This document shows, in pieces, positions 1-4,780 of a stretch of DNA of 6,022 nucleotides. Location of the stretch: the NCBI GenBank assembly GCA_028868335.1, contig JAGWUU010000195.1, positions 1 to 6,022 on the forward strand, given 5' to 3'. A program made the position numbers and the translations under genes. The stretch comes from Sphingomonadales bacterium (GTDB lineage Bacteria > Pseudomonadota > Alphaproteobacteria > Sphingomonadales > Sphingomonadaceae). Below the pieces are notes generated by a model that saw nothing but the letters and a program-made list of their open reading frames with translations, searched no databases and had not been told where the DNA came from. Each line of letters begins with the position of its first letter. Positions within the stretch are counted from its first letter, which is position 1.

Positions 1-16
1 GCAGCTTTGGCGGAAA

Positions 17-37
17 TCTCTCCCGAATTGGGAGAGA
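17..37 (+). promoter_or_regulatory. Inverted repeat enclosing the ribosome binding site of the first gene
   Basis: A perfect 8-bp inverted repeat, TCTCTCCC (17-24) and GGGAGAGA (30-37), is separated by the 5-nt loop GAATT. The right arm is the Shine-Dalgarno sequence of the gene that starts at 41, only 3 nt before its ATG. In mRNA the stem would hide the ribosome binding site; in DNA the same dyad could be a repressor operator. There is no T-run after it, so it is unlikely to be a terminator for an upstream gene. The repeat is seen directly; the function is inference. Confidence 0.5.
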
Positions 38-40
38 CGC

Positions 41-487
41 ATGACCGACCCGGCCCAGCGCCGCGCGCACCTGAAGGATCTGTTCACCCGACTGATCACC
101 GCCTACGGAAACAAGGACTTCGCCGCCTTCGCGCTCTACGTCCACCCCGACTGCGAGTTCGACTGGCCCTATCTGCCGCTCAAGGAGTTCCCGGAACGGA
201 TGGTCGGCCGCGAGGCGTTCATCGCCACGTCGCGCGCCGGGATGGCGGACTGCGACGGTTACCATCACGCTGTCGACCGCTTCTACGACATGGCCGATCC
301 GGACATGCTGATCGCCGAATATCACACCGACACCGTGCTGCGCTCATCGGACCGACGCTATGCCAACAGATACCTCGGCATCCTGCGCTTCGAAGGCGAA
401 CGAGTCGTCTATTGGCGCGAATACGTCAATCCGCTGCCGATCATAGAGGCGTTCGGGCTGGACTTCCAAAACGATGCCCTGACCTGA
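41..487 (+). CDS. SnoaL/PhzA-PhzB-like (NTF2-fold) protein, 148 aa
   Basis: A complete small protein of the SnoaL/PhzA-PhzB branch of the NTF2-like superfamily: a cone-shaped alpha+beta fold that usually forms dimers and carries cyclase, dehydratase, isomerase or epoxide-hydrolase chemistry in a hydrophobic pocket. The pattern matches: an N-terminal helix ending in an AYGNKDFAAFALYVHPD turn (about 21-37), a FDWPYLPL strand, a GREAFIA helix (56-62), then strands ending in VYWREYVNPLPIIEAFG (123-139), where the WREYxNP ending is typical of PhzA/B-like members. It has no signal peptide, so it is cytoplasmic. The ATG start is supported by GGGAGAG 4 nt upstream, although this site lies inside an inverted repeat. 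Its 3' end faces the next gene. The reaction and substrate are not readable; calling it an enzyme rather than a binding protein is inference. Confidence 0.85.
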   Translation: MTDPAQRRAHLKDLFTRLITAYGNKDFAAFALYVHPDCEFDWPYLPLKEFPERMVGREAFIATSRAGMADCDGYHHAVDRFYDMADPDMLIAEYHTDTVLRSSDRRYANRYLGILRFEGERVVYWREYVNPLPIIEAFGLDFQNDALT

Positions 488-506
488 AAACGGCACGCGG
501 ACGAGT

Positions 507-534
507 CCGGCCGCCTTCCTGGGAAAGCGGCCGG
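507..534. terminator. GC-rich hairpin between two convergent genes
   Basis: CCGGCCGC (507-514) pairs perfectly with GCGGCCGG (527-534). After one C/A mismatch, a further TTC/GAA can pair inside, leaving a very small loop. The hairpin sits 20 nt after the stop of the + gene and 12 nt after the stop of the - gene, where a bidirectional terminator would be expected. Neither side has a good U-tract (the - strand reaches TTTT only after about 14 nt), so intrinsic termination would be inefficient; it may instead stabilise the 3' ends. Confidence 0.45.
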
Positions 535-545
535 GGAAACATGAA

Positions 546-1091
546 TCAGGAGGCCGGAGCCGGGGCAATTCCCTGGTTCAGGCTGTCGATGATGCGGCGT
601 TTCATCGGCGCGACCCATTCTGCCTCCAGCCGGGAATCCAGCAAACCGGCCTCCTTCAGCTCGTCGCACAGTTTCATCTGATGGCCGATGTCGAACAGGT
701 CGAGCTGCGAAGAGAACTTGCCGCCGCCGCCATAGGTGATGAAGCTGACGCCTTCGGTTTCGTAAAACGACCCGTCGGCGCGCTTGCCCGGCCCGCGATT
801 GACCCAGCGGCTGAAGATGCGATCACCGTTGACCGCGTATTCGAGGATCGGAAAGCTCCATCCTGTCCAACCCGATCCGACATCCATGTCGCGCCCATAG
901 TGCGTCGCGCGGATTTCATCGCGGTTGCGCGCAAAGACCGGCATGGCGCCGCCATAGGGGCAGAAATAGGTCGCGTCCTCGGTATAGAACGCATCGGCGA
1001 TCCACGCCCAATGGTTGCGCCGTTCGGCTTCGACAAAAGCTTCGCGCAAGCCCTGGATGGCGGCTTCGACTTCCTCGCGGGGGTATGACAC
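546..1091 (-). CDS. SnoaL-like / nuclear transport factor 2 family protein, 181 aa
   Basis: A cytoplasmic NTF2-fold protein, different from the one at 41-487 and about 30 residues longer. Visible landmarks: an N-terminal helix (5-30), YTEDATYFCPYGG (36-48), RDEIRATHYGRDM (57-69), GWTGWSFPILEY (74-85), RWVNRGPGKRADGS (95-108) and GVSFITYGGGGKFSSQLDLFD (114-134), followed by a C-terminal helical tail to residue 181. The W-x-NR-x-PG-x-R-x-DGS plus GKFxxxxDxxD pattern recurs in SnoaL-like proteins found in actinobacterial and sphingomonad catabolic clusters (from memory of the family, not a search). The start is GTG: AGAGGAG lies 9 nt upstream and no in-frame ATG is closer. It is transcribed divergently from the sulfotransferase operon and converges on the first gene. 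The likely role is dehydration, isomerisation or hydration of a cyclic intermediate; the substrate is unknown. Confidence 0.85.
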   Translation of the reverse strand: MSYPREEVEAAIQGLREAFVEAERRNHWAWIADAFYTEDATYFCPYGGAMPVFARNRDEIRATHYGRDMDVGSGWTGWSFPILEYAVNGDRIFSRWVNRGPGKRADGSFYETEGVSFITYGGGGKFSSQLDLFDIGHQMKLCDELKEAGLLDSRLEAEWVAPMKRRIIDSLNQGIAPAPAS

Positions 1092-1219
1092 GGCCTGGCA
1101 CTCCTCTCTCGATCTGTCCGCTGTTGCTCAGCATTTCACCCCAACCCCATTGCACATTGCGCCACTTTGATCCATAGAAAATTACGCAAAGCGTCATTTA
1201 TGATAGGATTATAGGCCAT
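1092..1219. promoter_or_regulatory. Divergent promoter region
   Basis: This 128-bp gap separates the outward-facing starts of the SnoaL-like gene (GTG at 1091, -) and the sulfotransferase (ATG at 1220, +), so it must hold promoters for both. The right half is AT-richer than the flanking genes. A TATGAT hexamer at 1199-1204 is a fair -10 candidate for the + operon, but no -35 box lies at the right distance, which would fit an activator-dependent promoter. The sulfotransferase has only a modest ribosome binding site (AGGA at 1205-1208 or AGG at 1213-1215). No convincing - strand promoter was recognised. A short tandem direct repeat, CATTGCA/CATTGCG, lies at 1148-1161. Confidence 0.55.
1179..1199 (+). 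promoter_or_regulatory. Operator-like dyad upstream of the sulfotransferase operon
   Basis: A 21-bp dyad is centred on position 1189, with arms AAATtACGC and GCGTcATTT around a central AAA. Eight of nine arm positions are complementary, and the core ACGC-AAA-GCGT is perfect. The right edge touches the candidate -10 hexamer TATGAT at 1199-1204, so a bound dimeric regulator would overlap the promoter. The + strand core TACGCAAAGCGTCA recurs with one mismatch at 4632-4645, upstream of the TonB-dependent receptor. Size and symmetry fit a dimeric helix-turn-helix regulator, but no regulator gene is in the window and the family cannot be named. Confidence 0.5.
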
Positions 1220-2383
1220 ATGCGTTTTATCGATCAACTCGACGCGGAAACCCTGATAGCACGCGCCCGCACGTCCACCGGCCTGGTGGATCTGGGTGTG
1301 GATCACTTTCGCGAACCGCTTGGAGTGCTGCTGCGCTCGATGCGCGAGGAGGCGCAGCTTAACGAAGCGGGCGCTCAGGTTCACGCCGGACGCATCGTCA
1401 ACGCGTTGGAAAACCGCCTGCGCCGGGTCGATCTGGTCAAGCGCCACCCTGAAATCCTCGACGAGCAGGTTGAGGTCGGCGTGGTCATCGTTGGCCTGCC
1501 GCGCACCGGCAGCACGATGTTGCAACGCCTGCTCGCCTCGAGCCCAGATGCCACGGCAATGTACTGGTGGGAATCGATCTTCCCGCTGCCGCGCGGCGAA
1601 TCTGGCGAAGCCGACTTTGCCGCACGCAAGGCCGACGCGGTGGCGCTGGCCGAACAGTTCGTCGCCTCTGCCGCCGGCTTCGAGGCGATCCATCCGATGG
1701 ACCCCTTCGCGCACGACGAAGAACTCTCGCTGATGGAGCAATCGTTCATCTCCAACAATCCCGAAGCGATGCTCTATCTGCCGAGCTACGGCGAGTGGCT
1801 GCTCGCCGCCGACCAGGCATGGTCCTACGGCGAACTGGTTGAGTGGTTGAAGATATTGCAGTGGCAGGACCCGTCGCGGCGCGGCCGCAAGTGGATTCTC
1901 AAGGCGCCGCACCACTTGACGGCGGTACGCACCACGCTCGAAACCTTTCCGGACGCGGTGATCGCCATGACCCATCGCCGGGTGGATCACGTAATGGGCA
2001 GCTACTATTCGATGGTCGCTTCGCTGACCGGCGGTAACACCGATGCCGACCTCTCCTGCGAACAGGCCGCGCACTGGACTCGGCGCCTGCGCCGCAACCT
2101 GCTCGACATGATCCCGGTCCGCGAGGCGATGCCGCACCGCTTCTTCGACATCCAGTACCGCAAGCTGCTGGCCGACCCGATCGGATCGGCAGCGGCAATA
2201 TTTGCCGCAGCAGGCATTCCGGTGGACGAAGGCGACCGTGCCGCCTGGCAGGCTTGGCTCGACGGCAACAAGCGCGACAACCGCCCTTCGCACAAGTACG
2301 ATGTGGCCGATTACGGCATCGATCGCGATCGGTTGATGAGCGACTTTGCCTTCTATTCCGACAGCTACATTGATCCGGAGTAA
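1220..2383 (+). CDS. Sulfotransferase family protein (Sulfotransfer_3 type), 387 aa
   Basis: A complete PAPS-dependent sulfotransferase-like enzyme, expected to move a sulfuryl group from 3'-phosphoadenylyl sulfate to a hydroxyl. After an N-terminal helical region (1-85), the strand VGVVIVGLPRTGST (86-99) carries the 5'-phosphosulfate-binding loop PRTGST. Next come the family-typical HPMDPFAHDEE segment (158-168), WILKAPHHL (225-233), and THRRVDHVMGSYYSM (251-265), whose Arg and Ser261 fit the 3'-phosphate-binding site. The C-terminal part contains RFFDIQYRKLLADP, a usual late landmark. Length is normal for this bacterial group; there is no signal peptide or membrane segment, so it is cytoplasmic. 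It is the first gene of a three-gene operon, 4 nt ahead of the Coq4-like gene, with which it is presumably co-translated. The acceptor is unknown; bacterial members act on lipids, steroids and small phenols, and some annotated members have untested activity. Confidence 0.92.
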   Translation: MRFIDQLDAETLIARARTSTGLVDLGVDHFREPLGVLLRSMREEAQLNEAGAQVHAGRIVNALENRLRRVDLVKRHPEILDEQVEVGVVIVGLPRTGSTMLQRLLASSPDATAMYWWESIFPLPRGESGEADFAARKADAVALAEQFVASAAGFEAIHPMDPFAHDEELSLMEQSFISNNPEAMLYLPSYGEWLLAADQAWSYGELVEWLKILQWQDPSRRGRKWILKAPHHLTAVRTTLETFPDAVIAMTHRRVDHVMGSYYSMVASLTGGNTDADLSCEQAAHWTRRLRRNLLDMIPVREAMPHRFFDIQYRKLLADPIGSAAAIFAAAGIPVDEGDRAAWQAWLDGNKRDNRPSHKYDVADYGIDRDRLMSDFAFYSDSYIDPE

Positions 2384-2387
2384 GCCC

Positions 2388-3209
2388 ATGGAAATCAAGG
2401 GAGAGGAAGCGGCCTACCTGATGGGCGAGGCCAAACCCGCCGCCGGTTCGGTGTTGACCAGCACATCGCGCTATCTCAACAACCCCCGGTTCCGCGATGT
2501 TTACGCGCAGATGGGCCTCAAGCGCGACGGCACGGACCTGCCGCCCGCCTACCTGATCCCAGAGGTCAACCGCGCCGTCGCCGAGGAGATGGATTTCGAC
2601 CGGCTCCATGCCCTGCTCGCCGCCGAGCGCGAGCGCCTGCCGGAGTTCGCGAAGTGGTTGGACGAACGCTTCGTCTCCGACTGGAAAGAAGAGAGGGTGG
2701 TGGCCTGCGCAGACGGCACGGTCGGTGCGTTGATCCGCGACTTCCTGCAAACCAGCGGGATGGAGATCGACTTCATGTTCCGCGGAGAACCCGCCGACGA
2801 CTTCGCCTACCTCAACAAGCGCCGGGTTCAGAACCACGACATTGAACACATGATTACCGGACTGGATACCAGCCCGGTGGGCGAGATCGCGCTGATCGTC
2901 GCGAACACGATGGCGCTGTTCCACTACTTCACCCCTGAATTCGCGAACATGCTGGCGTTCCAGCCGATGTTCCTCGCCTCGACCAGCCTGATGCGCGCGG
3001 CCTGCCATTACCCCACCGTCACGCCGGCGATGATCGAGGGCTTCGCGCTCGGCCACGCCGTCGGCGCCAGGCAGCAGCGTCCGCTGTTCATGATCCGCTG
3101 GGAAGACTGGATCGACGTGCCCGTGAAAGAGGCACGCGAGCGCCTGGGGTTTGAAGATGGCCCGCCCCCCGGCCACTGGACCTGGACGCACGAGGCGTCG
3201 CGTGGCTGA
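2388..3209 (+). CDS. Coq4-family protein, 273 aa
   Basis: A Coq4-like protein. Eukaryotic COQ4 binds a metal ion through HDxxH-x11-E and has been linked to replacement of the C1 carboxyl by hydroxyl during ubiquinone synthesis. Here the motif is complete: His150, Asp151, His154 and Glu166, in NHDIEHMITG and VGE. Other family-like stretches are the helical N-terminal half (RYLNNPRFRDVYAQMG, 28-43) and hydrophobic helices around 165-200 that would bind a lipid-like ligand. The start at 2388 is supported by GGAG 7 nt upstream; an earlier in-frame ATG at 2346 lies inside the sulfotransferase gene and lacks a good site. The gene is translationally packed between the sulfotransferase and a SnoaL-like gene, and no ubi/coq genes are near. 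I infer a specialised role on a cluster substrate rather than housekeeping ubiquinone synthesis; a structural or lipid-binding role is the alternative. Confidence 0.85.
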   Translation: MEIKGEEAAYLMGEAKPAAGSVLTSTSRYLNNPRFRDVYAQMGLKRDGTDLPPAYLIPEVNRAVAEEMDFDRLHALLAAERERLPEFAKWLDERFVSDWKEERVVACADGTVGALIRDFLQTSGMEIDFMFRGEPADDFAYLNKRRVQNHDIEHMITGLDTSPVGEIALIVANTMALFHYFTPEFANMLAFQPMFLASTSLMRAACHYPTVTPAMIEGFALGHAVGARQQRPLFMIRWEDWIDVPVKEARERLGFEDGPPPGHWTWTHEASRG

Positions 3210-3654
3210 GTTTTCCGTCACCGATCTGCTGGCCATCCAGGCGCTCGTTCACAGCTACCCGCGTCGGCTGGATAGCGGCGATCTCGTCGGCGTGGGTGCA
3301 CTGTTCGCTCACGCCACGGTGCATTTCGAGGGGCGACCCGATCCGGTGGTCAACGACCCCGCCGAGGTGACTCGCATGTTCGCCGATTTTGTACGGCTCT
3401 ATGATGGCATTCCCCGCACCCGCCACATGATCTGCAACCTGATCGTCGAGCCGGATGGCCCGGGCCGGGCGCGGGCGACCAGCTCGGTGTTCGTGCTGCA
3501 GGATGCGCCAGGGGTGCCGCTACAGCCGATCATCACCGGCGACTATGCCGACCGTTTCGAGAAGGTCGACGGCCAATGGCGTTTTTCCGAGCGCGCCATC
3601 ACCAACGACCTGTTCGGCAACCTTTCCGCTCACGGTAAGTACGCCATCGGCTGA
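3202..3654 (+). CDS. SnoaL-like protein with BaiE-like dehydratase layout, 150 aa
   Basis: The third NTF2-fold protein of the window. It begins with a helix (TDLLAIQALVHSYPRRLDSGD, about 7-27), followed by LFAHATVHFEG, a helix near 53-67, RTRHMICNLIVE (72-83), a strand near 92-101 and GDYADRFEKVDGQWRFSERAI (113-133). The Y-x4-D of the first helix (Tyr19, Asp24), His75 and Tyr115 fall where bile-acid 7alpha-dehydratase BaiE has its Tyr/Asp/His set and a further pocket Tyr (aligned from memory). This favours a dehydratase or isomerase on a cyclic substrate over a non-enzymatic role. I chose the GTG at 3202: GAGG lies 6 nt upstream and the product starts where relatives start. It overlaps the Coq4-like gene by 8 nt, so translation is probably coupled. 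An ATG at 3157 would add a Pro/Arg-rich 15-residue tail coded inside the previous gene and is less likely. Confidence 0.85.
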   Translation: MAEFSVTDLLAIQALVHSYPRRLDSGDLVGVGALFAHATVHFEGRPDPVVNDPAEVTRMFADFVRLYDGIPRTRHMICNLIVEPDGPGRARATSSVFVLQDAPGVPLQPIITGDYADRFEKVDGQWRFSERAITNDLFGNLSAHGKYAIG

Positions 3655-3683
3655 CGGTCGCGCTGGCCATGCCCAGACGTCAG
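3651..3683. terminator. Hairpin spanning the two convergent stop codons
   Basis: CTGACG (3651-3656) pairs with CGTCAG (3678-3683), and inside it CTGG (3663-3666) pairs with CCAG (3673-3676) around a 6-nt loop, with an asymmetric bulge between the stems. The outer arms contain the TGA of the SnoaL-like gene and the complementary TCA of the SDR gene. This is the only structure in the 25-nt gap between the convergent genes. There is no T-run, so it is a weak terminator candidate and may be chance. Confidence 0.25.
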
Positions 3684-4459
3684 GCCAGATAACCACCGTC
3701 CGCCGCGATCACCGCTCCGTTGATGTAGGCCGACTGATCGGAAAGAAGCCACAGCGCCGCCTTGGCGATGTCGTCGGGCGTAGCAAAGCGTTTCAGCGGA
3801 ATCGGCGCGAGCAGCATGTCGCGGTATTCCTCGGCATGGATCACCCCTGCGGTCAGCGGCGTATCAACCACACCGGGGGAAACGGCATTGCAGCGTAAGC
3901 CCTGGTCGCCGTACTCCTTGGCCACGGTGCGGGTGAGCCCCAGCACACCATGCTTGGCCGCGGTATAGGCCGCCGTGCGGGGATAACTGATGTGCGCCTG
4001 AAGCGAGGTGGTATTGACGATCGCCCCGCCCCCCGTCGCCAGAATCAGCGGGATTTCGGCGCGCAAGCAGTGGAAAACCCCATCCAGGTCCACCGCCAAG
4101 ACCCTGCGCCACACATCGAGTGGGAGCACATGGGTTTCCGGCAAGGGTTCGCCGCGCAGCGCCGTAACCTCAGTGATGCCCGCGTTGTTGAAGGCGGCAT
4201 CGAGCCGACCGTAGCGCGCGCGGATCGTTTCCACCATCGCCTCGCATGCGGCGGCATCGCTCACGTCGACCGCTATGGCCGTGGCGCCGGAAAGGTCGCG
4301 CGCTACCGCCTCCGCTTGCGCGGCGTTGCAATCCGCGACGACCACTCTGGCTCCCGCGGCAGCGAGACGACGGCAGGTGGCCGCTCCGATTCCACTGCCA
4401 CCGCCGGTCACGAGCGCCACCTTCCCGGTGAAATCGATGCTGCTGCCCTCCCCGTTCAT
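3680..4459 (-). CDS. SDR family NAD(P)-dependent oxidoreductase, 259 aa
   Basis: A classical short-chain dehydrogenase/reductase, complete and of normal length. Cofactor site: TGGGSGIG (18-25), with Asp43 at the end of the second strand favouring NAD(H), then VDVSD (64-68) and NNAG (91-94). Active site: Ser152, Tyr165 and Lys169 (YTAAK), with the usual 13-residue Ser-Tyr spacing. The catalytic Asn usually seen in the VNLxGVF segment is Asp here (Asp124 in VDLDGVF). The SPGVVDTPLT loop and a GGYLA end follow. It should oxidise a secondary alcohol or reduce a ketone in the cytoplasm; relatives include hydroxysteroid dehydrogenases and 3-oxoacyl reductases, which sequence alone cannot separate. 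The start at 4459 has GGAG 9 nt upstream; in-frame ATGs at 4492 and 4483 have poor spacing. It is convergent with the operon and divergent from the receptor gene. Confidence 0.95.
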   Translation of the reverse strand: MNGEGSSIDFTGKVALVTGGGSGIGAATCRRLAAAGARVVVADCNAAQAEAVARDLSGATAIAVDVSDAAACEAMVETIRARYGRLDAAFNNAGITEVTALRGEPLPETHVLPLDVWRRVLAVDLDGVFHCLRAEIPLILATGGGAIVNTTSLQAHISYPRTAAYTAAKHGVLGLTRTVAKEYGDQGLRCNAVSPGVVDTPLTAGVIHAEEYRDMLLAPIPLKRFATPDDIAKAALWLLSDQSAYINGAVIAADGGYLA

Positions 4460-4631
4460 CGGCACTTTCTCCACTTTACGCATTTCCTGCATCCAAAATT
4501 TTGATTCGCCGGAATGCGTATCAACTTTGGCAATCGACCGAGTCGCACGGAAAAGTATGGCAAAATTTTCCGCTTTACCGGCAATGCGGCCCAACCTGCC
4601 GACACACCGCCTCGTAGGAAGTGATCAAAAA

Positions 4632-4645
4632 TACGCAAATCGTCA
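4632..4645 (+). promoter_or_regulatory. Second copy of the operon operator motif, upstream of the receptor
   Basis: TACGCAAATCGTCA matches TACGCAAAGCGTCA at 1183-1196 at 13 of 14 positions, in the same orientation relative to its downstream gene. The dyad is weaker here: ACG/CGT arms match around CAAAT, but the outer A/T arms are mostly lost. It lies 131 bp upstream of the receptor ATG and next to a possible -10 hexamer. It could also serve the divergent SDR gene. A shared regulator is inference. Confidence 0.45.
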
Positions 4646-4737
4646 ATACATTCATATGAAATTTCGTTTTTGCCTAGAACATGCCTTGATTTGATCGGCA
4701 AATATCTCCATGATTCGCAGCACCGAGACAATTAGCA

Positions 4738-4756
4738 GGTAGGCGACATGCCTGCC
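4738..4756 (+). promoter_or_regulatory. Stem-loop in the receptor leader
   Basis: GGTAGGC (4738-4744) pairs with GCCTGCC (4750-4756) through seven pairs, one of them T-G wobble, around the loop GACAT. The left arm includes the only ribosome-binding-like sequence of the tiny leader ORF, and its ATG spans loop and stem. The receptor's own ribosome binding site begins 10 nt further on and stays outside the stem. Confidence 0.35.
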
Positions 4757-4780
4757 GCAACCCTTGGGAGGGACAGATGA
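4748..4780 (+). CDS. Possible 10-codon leader ORF overlapping the receptor start
   Basis: ATG at 4748 opens a 10-codon frame (MPAATLGRDR) whose TGA overlaps the receptor ATG as ATGA (4777-4780). GGTAGG lies 4 nt upstream of this ATG (an alternative AGG is 8 nt upstream). The arrangement allows termination-reinitiation coupling, with the leader frame running through the receptor's ribosome binding site. No run of one amino acid suggests classic attenuation. It may be chance; a 10-codon frame is weak evidence by itself. Confidence 0.25.
   Translation: MPAATLGRDR

Larger units (their letters stand above)
4460..4776. promoter_or_regulatory. AT-rich divergent intergenic region between SDR and receptor genes
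   Basis: This 317-bp stretch has no convincing full-length gene and is clearly richer in A+T than its flanks, as expected for two back-to-back promoters. It contains, in order: a perfect 10-bp palindrome CAAAATTTTG (4494-4503); a second CAAAATTTT (4561-4569); the motif TACGCAAATCGTCA (4632-4645), which matches the operon's operator-like dyad; a perfect palindrome TTCATATGAA (4651-4660); and a small stem-loop with a tiny ORF just before the receptor start. TACATT at 4647-4652 could be a -10 box for the receptor, but no firm -35 was identified on either strand. Confidence 0.6.

Noticed and set aside
7..681. A 224-codon + frame over the first gene and into the second
   Set aside because: Arg/Pro-rich nonsense-like product that runs through a hairpin and into an opposite-strand gene; the frame starting at 41 has a clear NTF2-like pattern.
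1148..1161. Tandem direct repeat CATTGCA/CATTGCG
   Set aside because: Only two 7-bp units with one mismatch, not found elsewhere in the window; too short to support a regulatory claim.
1136..2398. A 420-codon open frame on the - strand opposite the sulfotransferase
   Set aside because: It is longer than the real gene but its product is rich in Arg, His, Gln and Val with no recognisable domain. It mirrors the GC-rich codon bias of the + strand gene, which has clear sulfotransferase motifs.
3157..3201. Earlier ATG start for the third SnoaL-like protein
   Set aside because: It has a GGGG sequence 7 nt upstream, so it cannot be excluded, but it adds a Pro/Arg-rich stretch coded within the preceding gene, while the GTG at 3202 has a suitable site and gives the normal family length.
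1899..3236. A 445-codon open frame on the - strand across the Coq4-like gene
   Set aside because: It spans two + strand genes and their junction, has no family motifs and has a composition typical of antisense frames in GC-rich DNA.
4494..4569. Two copies of CAAAATTTT, one a perfect 10-bp palindrome
   Set aside because: Short A/T palindromes are expected by chance in AT-rich intergenic DNA, and the 67-bp spacing has no obvious meaning.
4460..4594. Upstream extension of the SDR gene to 4594, adding 45 residues
   Set aside because: The extension lies in AT-rich promoter-like sequence, lacks a good ribosome binding site at its possible starts and matches nothing known at SDR N-termini; the start at 4459 is well supported.
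4651..4660. Perfect palindrome TTCATATGAA close to the shared motif
   Set aside because: There is no equivalent at the same distance in the operon promoter, and a 10-bp palindrome alone is weak evidence for an operator.
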